Source of the DNA: Mycobacterium palustre
Lineage (GTDB): Bacteria > Actinomycetota > Actinomycetes > Mycobacteriales > Mycobacteriaceae
DNA length: 33,489 nucleotides
Assembly (NCBI RefSeq): GCF_002101785.1
Contig: NZ_LQPJ01000119.1
Span: forward strand, 1 to 33,489
Reading direction: 5' to 3'
Part shown: piece by piece, positions 7,926-14,726 of the stretch
Position numbering within the stretch: the stretch's first letter is position 1
How the letters are laid out: every line of letters starts with the position of its first letter
Position numbers and translations under genes: made by a program
The notes under the pieces: model-generated
What the model was told of the DNA's origin: nothing
What the model saw: the letters and a program-made list of their open reading frames with translations, nothing else
The model's database searches: none

Positions 7926-9299
7926 TCACTCCTCGACGCCGCGGTCGGCGGCGATCGCCGAGCGGCTGGTCGGCTTGCGGTGGTGAACCCGCAGATACGT
8001 CTCGGTGTAGCGCTGCGCGATGCGCGAACCGGCGAACTCCGACGGAATGACGTCGCCGGTGCGTTGACGCCAGTCATGAAGGCGCACAGCGAGATCGGCC
8101 GCGATCGCGTCGGCGTCCGGGTCGTCGCCCGCCAGCAGGTTGACGGTCTCGGCGGGGTCGCTGCGCAGATCGTAGAGTTCGCGCTCCGCTCGCGGGCCCG
8201 CCACCAGCGGTGCCACCGCCTGGCCGGACGGGCTTTCCTGGATGTCCCACGGCAAATCGAGCAGCGGCCGCGGTACGTAGTTTTCGATGTAGCTGTAGTC
8301 CTTGGTGCGGATCGCGCGGATCGGGTCGAACGAGTCGTGGTAGGTCTTGGTGGTGTAGACGTGCTCGCGGGCGGGCTCCGACTGGTTCTCGGGCGCCAGC
8401 AGCGCATCGGCGTGGGAGACACCGTCGACGTCGCCGGGCACGCGCACACCCAGCAGCCCGAGCAGCGTCGGCACCAGGTCCACGCCGCTGAACAGTTCGT
8501 CGTAAACGCGCGGCGCCATGGCCCGGTCGGTGGGGGGGCGCACGATCACCGCGATGCCCGTTCCGGCGTCGTAGAGCGTGGATTTCGCCCGCGGAAACGC
8601 CGGGCCGTGATCGGTGAAGAACACCACCCAGGTGTCGGCGTCCAGCCCCGTGTCGGCCAGCACGTCCAGCAGCCGGCCCACGGCGGCGTCGGCCGTGGCG
8701 ATCGCCCCGTAGAAGCCGGCGAGATCGCCGCGCACCTCGGCGGTGTCGGGCAGCCAGCCGGGAACGTCGACGGCCGCGCTGTCGGCGGGTTCGTAACGGT
8801 CCCGCGGGTAGGGCCGGTGCGTTTCGAAGAATCCCGCGGTGAGCAGAAACGGCCGGCCCCCGCGGTTCTCGGCGCTGTGCCGCAGCCACTCGGATGCCTT
8901 GGCCACCACGTACTCGCAGTACGAGTTCGACACGTCGAACTCGTCGAATCCGAGCCGCTTCGGATAGGAGGTCTCGTGCTGCATGCCGAAAAGGGCCGAA
9001 TACCAACCGGATTCGGACAGGATCTGGGGCAGGGTGCGCACCCCGCTGCGGTATTCCCAGCCGTGGTGGGCCAGACCCACCAGCCCGTTGGTCTGCGGGT
9101 AACGGCCGGTGAAAAGCGAACCGCGCGACGGCGAGCACAGCGGCGCCGTGGCATGCGCCCGGGTGAACAGGATGCCTTCGGCGGCAAGCCGGTCCAGTCG
9201 CGGGCTGGCCACGTCGGCATGACCATAGGCGCCGAGCTGCCGCCCCAGGTCGTGCCAGTGCACGAGCAGGACGTTCTCTTTGACTCCCGTTGCCGTCAT
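7926..9299 (-). CDS. type I sulfatase family hydrolase (Rv0296c-like)
   Basis: 457 residues. Sulfatases of this family hydrolyse sulfate esters with a formylglycine made from Cys or Ser in C/S-x-P-x-R. Here that motif is C55-S-P-S-R59, followed by G-S-L-F-T-G-R-Y-P, and a late metal-binding F-T-D-H-G is present. The first metal-binding site, usually D-D, reads H-D (V-H-W-H-D-L-G), so one aspartate is replaced. There is no signal peptide, so it should be cytosolic; the substrate is unknown. In M. tuberculosis the Stf0 sulfotransferase gene lies between tam and this sulfatase; here the two stops touch. GAGGTGA precedes the ATG. Confidence 0.88.
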   Translation of the reverse strand: MTATGVKENVLLVHWHDLGRQLGAYGHADVASPRLDRLAAEGILFTRAHATAPLCSPSRGSLFTGRYPQTNGLVGLAHHGWEYRSGVRTLPQILSESGWYSALFGMQHETSYPKRLGFDEFDVSNSYCEYVVAKASEWLRHSAENRGGRPFLLTAGFFETHRPYPRDRYEPADSAAVDVPGWLPDTAEVRGDLAGFYGAIATADAAVGRLLDVLADTGLDADTWVVFFTDHGPAFPRAKSTLYDAGTGIAVIVRPPTDRAMAPRVYDELFSGVDLVPTLLGLLGVRVPGDVDGVSHADALLAPENQSEPAREHVYTTKTYHDSFDPIRAIRTKDYSYIENYVPRPLLDLPWDIQESPSGQAVAPLVAGPRAERELYDLRSDPAETVNLLAGDDPDADAIAADLAVRLHDWRQRTGDVIPSEFAGSRIAQRYTETYLRVHHRKPTSRSAIAADRGVEE

Positions 9300-9351
9300 A
9301 GGGTCACCTCGACCGGCGACGATACCGTAGGGCCCCCGCGGTCTTCGGCCG

Positions 9352-10008
9352 TTATGCTCGGCGCGATTCCCACCCGTTCTCGGAGACGAACTCCGGCAGC
9401 GGGCGCGGGCAGGCCCACCCGTCGAGCTCCAGCGCCGGCCGGTCCGGGAACTCGGGCACCGGGCCCAAACACAGGATGGCCACCGGCTCGGCGTCGGCGG
9501 GCATGCCCAACAGCGCGGCCAACCGGTGCGGGTCGAACAGGGAGACCCACCCCATGCCCAGGCCTTCGGAGCGGGCCGCCAGCCACAAATTCTGGATCGC
9601 GCACGACACCGACGCGAGGTCCATCTGCGGCAGCGTGCGCCGCCCGAACACGTGCCGCTGGCGGTCGTCGCGCAGCGCGACCACGAACAGCTCTGCGCAC
9701 TCGAGGATGCCCTCGACCTTGAGCGCCAAAAACTCCTCGGCGCGCTCGCCGAGGGCCGCGGCGGTCAGGGGGCGCTCCTCCTCGACGAGCGCGTGGATGC
9801 GCCTGCGCAGCGCGTCGTCGGTGATCCGGATGAAGCGCCACGGCTGCATCAGGCCCACGCTGGGCGCGGCGTGCGCGGCAGCCAACAGCCGCGCCAGCAC
9901 GTCCTCGCCCACCACGCCGCCCGCCACGAACCGCCGCATGTCACGCCGCTCGGCGATCACCCGATAGACGGCCCGCCGCTCCTGGGGGCTGAACGCCTGA
10001 AGAGTCAC
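9352..10008 (-). CDS. bluB: BluB-type nitroreductase-fold flavoenzyme (5,6-dimethylbenzimidazole synthase-like)
   Basis: 218 residues of the nitroreductase fold. The early R-R-D-M-R-R-F, A-P-S-V-G-L-M-Q-P-W-R-F and later M-D-L-A-S-V-S-C-A-I-Q-N-L-W motifs are those of BluB, which splits reduced FMN with oxygen to form 5,6-dimethylbenzimidazole, the lower ligand of vitamin B12. The family call is good; the exact reaction is inferred. It corresponds to Rv0306. The GTG at 10008 follows a minus-strand TACGAT box by 6 nt, which suggests a leaderless transcript. It is divergent from the small GerW-like gene and has a 52-bp gap to the sulfatase start. Confidence 0.82.
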   Translation of the reverse strand: MTLQAFSPQERRAVYRVIAERRDMRRFVAGGVVGEDVLARLLAAAHAAPSVGLMQPWRFIRITDDALRRRIHALVEEERPLTAAALGERAEEFLALKVEGILECAELFVVALRDDRQRHVFGRRTLPQMDLASVSCAIQNLWLAARSEGLGMGWVSLFDPHRLAALLGMPADAEPVAILCLGPVPEFPDRPALELDGWACPRPLPEFVSENGWESRRA

Positions 10009-10014
10009 AGGGCC

Positions 10015-10020
10015 ATCGTA
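10015..10020 (-). promoter_or_regulatory. candidate -10 box, leaderless bluB mRNA
   Basis: TACGAT on the minus strand, 6 nt upstream of the bluB-like GTG at 10008. No ribosome-binding sequence is seen before that GTG, consistent with leaderless translation. Confidence 0.4.
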
Positions 10021-10088
10021 GGAAGGGCAGGAAACTGCGCGTTAGCGTGAACGTGTCGCGTGCTCAGGCCCGGCGAAGGGAGTGTTCG

Positions 10089-10361
10089 GTGAAGGTTTCC
10101 GACGTGCTCGACCAGTCGCCCACCGACGGCGGGTACGGCGAGCCCTACCAGACCGCCGACGGCGCCACGGTGATCCCGGTCGCCAAACCGCCCGGCGTGT
10201 TCGTCGTGCACGGGGGCGAAGCCAAGTGGGTGCCCGCCGTCGACAACAACCGGATCGCGCTGATCGGCGTGATCACCGGCCTGCTGGCGGCGGTGCTCGG
10301 CGGCCTGGCCGTGCTGCGGCGGCCGCCCTGGCCGCAGATCACGATCACGGAGAATAGGTGA
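10089..10361 (+). CDS. small GerW/YtfJ-like membrane protein
   Basis: 90 residues from GTG at 10089, preceded by AAGGGA 8-9 nt upstream. The pattern V-S-D-V-L-D near the N-terminus, then G-E-P-Y-Q-T-A-D-G-A-T-V-I-P-V-A and W-V-P-A-V-D-N-N-R-I-A, resembles the GerW/YtfJ family first known from Bacillus spore germination, but the usual Gly-rich centre is shortened. A C-terminal hydrophobic helix (about residues 56-75) ends in a short basic and Pro-rich tail. Function in a non-sporulating mycobacterium is unknown. The 3' end overlaps the convergent gene by 17 bp. Confidence 0.72.
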   Translation: MKVSDVLDQSPTDGGYGEPYQTADGATVIPVAKPPGVFVVHGGEAKWVPAVDNNRIALIGVITGLLAAVLGGLAVLRRPPWPQITITENR

Positions 10362-10827
10362 CGCCGACCGCGCGGAAGACGTACTCGGGCGGCATGGCGA
10401 AGGCCAGCGATCGCCGCGGCAGGCCCGTCAGCACGTCGGGCGGGATCGCCGCCTTGTAGTGCAGCGACAAATCGCCGCTGAACTTCGCGTCCACCCCGGC
10501 GAGGTCGACCTTGACCAGCAACCCTGTCGACGAGATCTCCACCCGCGCCGCGCCCGTCTGCGGCGCGTCCCAGCGCACGTCCACGGTGGGGCCGGCCAGC
10601 TTGGGCAGCATGGACAGCGTCGCCAGCACCCGCTCGGCGGTGAACACCAGCGAACCCGAGTAGCTGGCGACGCTGTGCGGCGCGCGCACGCCGGGGATGA
10701 CGCCGCTGAACCGGCGGGTCACCGCGACGTAGTCGGCGAGGTAGAGCAGGCCCTCGGCCTCGGCCCGCGCGTGCAGGTCGTCGGGCAGCTTGCCGATGCC
10801 GAACAACCTCCGGACAAAGACCGCCAT
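10345..10827 (-). CDS. conserved mycobacterial hypothetical protein (Rv0307c-like)
   Basis: 160 residues from ATG at 10827, the same length as Rv0307c at this place. I recognise no enzyme motif. The N-terminus M-A-V-F-V-R-R-L-F-G-I-G-K-L-P is basic and hydrophobic; the rest has alternating beta-type segments without a membrane helix. A longer frame opens at 10929, but it would overlap the divergent PAP2 gene, so the internal ATG is preferred. It shares 17 bp with the convergent GerW-like gene. Confidence 0.75.
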   Translation of the reverse strand: MAVFVRRLFGIGKLPDDLHARAEAEGLLYLADYVAVTRRFSGVIPGVRAPHSVASYSGSLVFTAERVLATLSMLPKLAGPTVDVRWDAPQTGAARVEISSTGLLVKVDLAGVDAKFSGDLSLHYKAAIPPDVLTGLPRRSLAFAMPPEYVFRAVGVTYSP

Positions 10828-10876
10828 ACCCGCCAGTATGACCGCGGGCCGCCTCGGTGCTGGTACCAGTTGAATC

Positions 10877-11530
10877 ATGAGCCGCCCCCGGCGCATCGTC
10901 GCCTGTTCGTCGGCGGCCGCCGCCGTCATCGTCTACGCGGTCATGTGGGTGGGCTGCCGCCAGGAGTGGAGCTGGCTGCACCGATTCGATTGGTGGTTGC
11001 TGGACGCCGCGCGGGGCGACGCGCTCAGGCACCCGGTGTGGGTGCGTTTCTGGGACGGGGCGTCGTTCGCGCTAGGACCGGTTCCGTTGCGGGTGCTGGG
11101 CACCGCCGCCGCCGTGGCGGCGGTAGCGCGGCGCCGGGTGCGGGCGGCGCTGATGCTGCTGGCGTGTGCGCCGCTGAGCGGCCTGGTGACGGCGGCGGCC
11201 AAGGGCCTGGCCGACCGCCCGCGGCCGTCGACCATGCTGGTGGCGGCCCCCTCGACGTCGTTTCCGTCGGGGCACGCGCTCGAGGCGACGGCCGCGTTGT
11301 GCGCGCTGCTGACCGTGCTGCTGCCGGCGACGAGCCGGGCGATGGCCCGCGCCGCGATCGCGCTGACGGCGCTGTGCCTGCTGGCGGTCGGGATCGCCAG
11401 GGTCGCGTTGAACGTGCACTACCCGTCGGACGTGCTGGCCGGCTGGTCGCTGGGATACCTCTACTTCCTGTTGTGCCTCTTGGTGTTTCGGCCCCCGTCG
11501 ATCACGGCGCAGTTACCCGATCGGGTCTAA
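10877..11530 (+). CDS. PAP2-family membrane phosphatase (Rv0308-like)
   Basis: 217 residues with about six membrane helices and the three PAP2 phosphatase signatures: K109…R116-P117 (K-G-L-A-D-R-P-R-P), P130-S-G-H133 and R175…H181-Y-P-S-D185. The fold dephosphorylates lipid phosphates such as phosphatidic acid or prenyl pyrophosphates at the outer face of the membrane; the substrate here is unknown. Membrane helices start at about residue 10. It lies 49 bp from the divergent Rv0307c-like gene and 45 bp before the exported YkuD-like gene, so the last two may be co-transcribed. Confidence 0.88.
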   Translation: MSRPRRIVACSSAAAAVIVYAVMWVGCRQEWSWLHRFDWWLLDAARGDALRHPVWVRFWDGASFALGPVPLRVLGTAAAVAAVARRRVRAALMLLACAPLSGLVTAAAKGLADRPRPSTMLVAAPSTSFPSGHALEATAALCALLTVLLPATSRAMARAAIALTALCLLAVGIARVALNVHYPSDVLAGWSLGYLYFLLCLLVFRPPSITAQLPDRV

Positions 11531-11575
11531 AGCTTTACTTGACCCTTAGGTCGGCGGCGCCCGACGATTGAAGCC

Positions 11576-12229
11576 ATGCGCCGACTGCTGGTTTCGCTGT
11601 GCGCTGCGGCCTTTCTGATCGTGGCGTGCCTCGCCTCGGCACCGGTGAGCGGCGCGGCCACGCCCTGGTTCGCCAACTCCGTCGGCAATGCGACACAGGT
11701 GGTTTCGGTGGTCAGCACCGGCGGGTCGAACGCGAGGATGGACATCTACCAACGCACCGCGTCCGGCTGGCAGGCGCTGGTGACCGGCATTCCGGCGCAC
11801 GTCGGCTCGGCCGGCATGGCGCCGCAGGCCCGCAGCGGCGTGCCCGCCACCCCGATGGGGGTGTACACCCTCGACTCCGCATTCGGCACGGCGCCGAATC
11901 CCGGTGGCGGACTGCCGTATACGCAAGTCGGGCCCAACCACTGGTGGAGCGGCGACGACCACAGCCCGACGTTCAACACCATGCAGGTCTGTCAGAAGGC
12001 CCAGTGCCCGTTCAACACCGCCGAGAGCGAGAACCTGCAGATCCCGCAGTACAAGCACGCGGTGGTGATGGGCGTCAACAAGAACAAGGTTCCGGGCGGG
12101 GGCGCAGCGTTCTTCTTCCACACCACCGACGGGAAGCCCACCGAAGGCTGCGTGGCCATCGACGACGCCACGCTGGTGCAGATCATCCGCTGGTTGCGCC
12201 CCGGCGCGGTGATCGCGATTACTAAGTAG
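11576..12229 (+). CDS. exported L,D-transpeptidase (YkuD)-like protein (Rv0309-like)
   Basis: 217 residues with a Sec signal peptide (about 1-27, …A-P-V-S-G-A-A). The C-terminal half has the YkuD-type pair H182-T-T-D-G and G191-C192-V-A-I; Cys192 would be the catalytic nucleophile. The motif is shorter than the classical HxxxxxxxxSHGC pattern of Ldt enzymes, so cell-wall transpeptidase activity is inferred, not shown. The ribosome-binding region is weak. Length matches Rv0309. The 3' end overlaps the convergent SnoaL-like gene by 8 bp. Confidence 0.82.
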   Translation: MRRLLVSLCAAAFLIVACLASAPVSGAATPWFANSVGNATQVVSVVSTGGSNARMDIYQRTASGWQALVTGIPAHVGSAGMAPQARSGVPATPMGVYTLDSAFGTAPNPGGGLPYTQVGPNHWWSGDDHSPTFNTMQVCQKAQCPFNTAESENLQIPQYKHAVVMGVNKNKVPGGGAAFFFHTTDGKPTEGCVAIDDATLVQIIRWLRPGAVIAITK

Positions 12230-12707
12230 CCAGCGCCCGGCCGGGCTTGAGCTTAAAGTTCATGCCTTCCAACGACATCGTGGCGTCGTAGGTCCGGTCG
12301 TAGCCGGTGCCGCTGATCTTCCAGCCGGCGTCGGTGCGCCGGTAGGTGTCGCGGTAGAAGGCCGCGCCGATCAGCATGAAGTTCAGGTCGGCGACGATGA
12401 CGCGGTCCTGCAAATACCAACTGCCCGTTGCGGTATCGCCGTCGACGACGATGTCGGGATGGGTCACCCGGTGCTCGGTGATGACGTTGGCGGGCAGCGA
12501 GGTGCGCATGTACTCGACCAAATCGTCGCGGTTGGTGAAGTGCAACTCGTTGCCGATCGACGGGCCGTAGTCGGCCTTGATGTCCGCGGCGAGCGTGTCG
12601 GCGAAATCGTCCCAGTGCTTGGTGTCCAGCGCGCGCAGGTAGCGGTACTTCACCTGCTTGATCGCTTCGATGTCGGCTGCTGCGGAGGGAGGGTATTGAG
12701 GGGCCAT
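12222..12707 (-). CDS. SnoaL/NTF2-like protein (Rv0310c-like)
   Basis: 161 residues. The pattern of an early helix (I-E-A-I-K-Q-V-K-Y-R-Y-L-R-A-L-D), then W-D-D-F-A-D-T-L, and a beta-rich C-terminus is that of the SnoaL-like, NTF2-fold family, which includes cyclases, dehydratases and non-catalytic binding proteins. No signal peptide. I start at ATG 12707, 4 bp after the TetR stop, with GACGGG just upstream; an earlier start at 12725 would overlap that gene. Transcription with the upstream TetR gene is likely. Confidence 0.8.
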   Translation of the reverse strand: MAPQYPPSAAADIEAIKQVKYRYLRALDTKHWDDFADTLAADIKADYGPSIGNELHFTNRDDLVEYMRTSLPANVITEHRVTHPDIVVDGDTATGSWYLQDRVIVADLNFMLIGAAFYRDTYRRTDAGWKISGTGYDRTYDATMSLEGMNFKLKPGRALAT

Positions 12708-12711
12708 CCCG

Positions 12712-13302
12712 TCATTGCAGCACACGCGTGACCATGTCGATCAGGGCGCGTCGTTCCAGGCTCCAGTCGACGGCGGTGCCGGTGACCATCTGCGCGAGCA
12801 CCACCCCCCGCAGCGTCGCCCAGATGACCTCGGCCACACCGGCGTTGGCCGGGTCGTCGGTGATCAGCCGGCCGAGCTGGCCAATCGCCGAGTTCATTTC
12901 GAGCAGGTGACGCCGCGAGGACTCGCCTCGGCCGCCGCGGGTGGCGCGCAGGATCTCGAACGCGGCCATCGACGTCGGGCTGCTGTAGCAGCTCCACGCG
13001 GTGTCGACCACGACCTCGATGCGTTCGCGCAGCGGCAGCTCGCTGACGTCGGCGGAGGACAGGCTGTCGATCAGCCGGGCCACGCCGTCGTCGACGACCG
13101 CCATCAGCATGCCGTTGCGGTCGCCGAAGTGGTACTGGATGACGCCCCACGTCACGCCGGCGCGCTCGGCCACGTGCTTGGCGGTCGCGGCGGCGAACCC
13201 CTCCTCCACGATGCAGCGGACCGTCTCGTCGATGATCCTGCTGCGGGTGTCATCGCCGCGTTTGCGTGGCGCGGTGGTGCGCCGGGTGGGGGCCACGGAC
13301 AT
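12712..13302 (-). CDS. TetR-family transcriptional regulator
   Basis: 196 residues. A Lys/Arg-rich tail is followed by the TetR helix-turn-helix at about residues 38-61 (A-K-H-V-A-E-R-A-G-V-T-W-G-V-I-Q-Y-H-F-G-D). The rest is a variable ligand-binding and dimer domain. It is the first gene of a two-gene minus-strand unit with the SnoaL-like gene and is divergent from the Rv0311-like gene over only 38 bp. A palindrome-like TGTT-N8-AACA sits directly against its ATG. Autorepression, and control of the divergent gene, is the natural inference. Confidence 0.88.
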   Translation of the reverse strand: MSVAPTRRTTAPRKRGDDTRSRIIDETVRCIVEEGFAAATAKHVAERAGVTWGVIQYHFGDRNGMLMAVVDDGVARLIDSLSSADVSELPLRERIEVVVDTAWSCYSSPTSMAAFEILRATRGGRGESSRRHLLEMNSAIGQLGRLITDDPANAGVAEVIWATLRGVVLAQMVTGTAVDWSLERRALIDMVTRVLQ

Positions 13303-13340
13303 TGTTGACTTTATAACATAGAGCCATCTATTTTTGGGCG
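13303..13340. promoter_or_regulatory. divergent promoter and possible TetR operator
   Basis: This 38-bp AT-rich gap separates two divergent starts. On +, TTGACT (13305-13310) and TATTTT (13329-13334), 18 bp apart, place transcription start at about the GTG at 13341, giving a leaderless mRNA; no ribosome-binding site is visible. On -, TATAAA/TAAAGT lies 5-7 nt before the TetR ATG. TGTT-N8-AACA (13303-13318) overlaps both promoters and is a candidate operator with short arms. Confidence 0.5.
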
Positions 13341-14561
13341 GTGAGCCGATACGCGCGGTTGTCCCGCCGGGAGCTCGCCGCCCTGGTGCCCGAGCTGCTG
13401 TTGATCGGGCACATGATTGACCGCTCCGGCATGGCCTGGTGCATCCAGGAATTCGGCCGCGACGAGATGGTGCAGATCGCCATCGAGGAATGGGCGGGCG
13501 CCAGCCCGATCTACACCAAGCGCATGCAGCGGGCGCTGGGCTACGAGGGCGACGACGTGCCCACCATCTTCAAAGGGCTGCAGCTCGACATCGGCGCCCC
13601 GCCGCAATTCATGGATTTCCGCTACACCATCCACGACCGCTGGCACGGCGAGTTCCACCTCGACCACTGCGGCGCGCTGCTCGACGTGGAGCCGATGGGC
13701 GACGAGTACGTCTTCGGGATGTGCCACACCATCGAGGACCCGACGTTCGACGCCACCGCCGTGGCCACCAACCCGCGCGCGCAGATGCGCCCCATCCACC
13801 GCCCGCCGCGGGTGCCGTCGGACCGGCATCCGCACTGCGCGTGGACCGTCACCATCGACGAGTCCCACCCCGAGGCCACGGGCATCCCGGCGCTCGACAT
13901 CGTCCGTCAAACCCGCGCCGCCGCCTGGGAATTGGATCCGATCGACCGGTCAGATGAGGGCCTGGCCGACTACTCGGGCCCGTTGCTGTCGGACCTGGAC
14001 TTCGGCGCGTTCTCGCGCTCGGCGCTGGCGCGCATGGCGGACGAGGTCTGCCTGCAGATGCACCTGCTGTATCTGTCGTTCGCGATCGCGGTCCGCAAGC
14101 GCGCGGCCGACGACGCCCAGGCGGCCTCGGTGGGCACCCGCGGCCTGATCGGCCTGGCCGGGCTGGGCGCCGAGCGGATCCACCGCGCGCTGGGATCGCC
14201 CGCCGGGATCGACGGGGCGGCAACGGTGCTCGAGTTGCATCCGCTGCTCAACCCCGACGGCTACGTGGTGGCCGACATCGCCGCGAACCGGCTGAGCGTG
14301 CACCCCTCGCCGGCCCATGACGACGGCGCCTGGATATCGCTGTGCTCACCGGGATCGGTGCGGCCGCTGCAGGCGATCGCCACCGCCGTGAATCCGCGCC
14401 TCGAGGTTCGAGTTAGCGGGACGGACACCGACTGGACGGCGGACCTGGTCGAAACCGACAGCCCCGCAGCCGAACTGCCAGAGGTATCGGTGGCCAAGGT
14501 CAGCGGCGGGTCGACATTTAAGTTCTCACCGAGGCGTTCGCTGCCGCTGACCGTCGTGTAG
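13341..14561 (+). CDS. conserved mycobacterial hypothetical protein (Rv0311-like)
   Basis: 406 residues, near the 409 of Rv0311. The first half is rich in His and Cys: H-D-R-W-H-G-E-F-H-L-D-H-C-G, then F-G-M-C-H-T-I-E-D-P and R-H-P-H-C-A-W. The spacing is suggestive of a metal site and faintly recalls the L-2-amino-thiazoline-4-carboxylate hydrolase family, but I cannot assign it. The second half looks like an Ala-rich helical region followed by a beta-rich end. No signal peptide or clear membrane helix. GTG start at 13341, with leaderless promoter spacing. Confidence 0.78.
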   Translation: MSRYARLSRRELAALVPELLLIGHMIDRSGMAWCIQEFGRDEMVQIAIEEWAGASPIYTKRMQRALGYEGDDVPTIFKGLQLDIGAPPQFMDFRYTIHDRWHGEFHLDHCGALLDVEPMGDEYVFGMCHTIEDPTFDATAVATNPRAQMRPIHRPPRVPSDRHPHCAWTVTIDESHPEATGIPALDIVRQTRAAAWELDPIDRSDEGLADYSGPLLSDLDFGAFSRSALARMADEVCLQMHLLYLSFAIAVRKRAADDAQAASVGTRGLIGLAGLGAERIHRALGSPAGIDGAATVLELHPLLNPDGYVVADIAANRLSVHPSPAHDDGAWISLCSPGSVRPLQAIATAVNPRLEVRVSGTDTDWTADLVETDSPAAELPEVSVAKVSGGSTFKFSPRRSLPLTVV

Positions 14562-14726
14562 CCCGGTGGCGCCCGACCCGTTTTGTCAATGGGTTCCCGG
14601 TCCCGATTCGGTGACACAATCGCATCGACGGGATACCAATGGCATTGCAAGCCATCGGCTTTCCGCGTGTCCGCGACTATGGTTAACGCTGGCCACCGCC
14701 CTTATGCAGACGAAAGTTCTCGCTCT

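Noticed and set aside
10828..10929. N-terminal extension of the Rv0307c-like gene
   Set aside because: It would overlap the divergent PAP2 start and makes the protein longer than the known 160-residue relative.
14639..14655. ATGGC-N7-GCCAT palindrome upstream of the Hsp70-like gene
   Set aside because: The arms are only 5 bp and 70-90 bp from the start; such short pairs are expected by chance.
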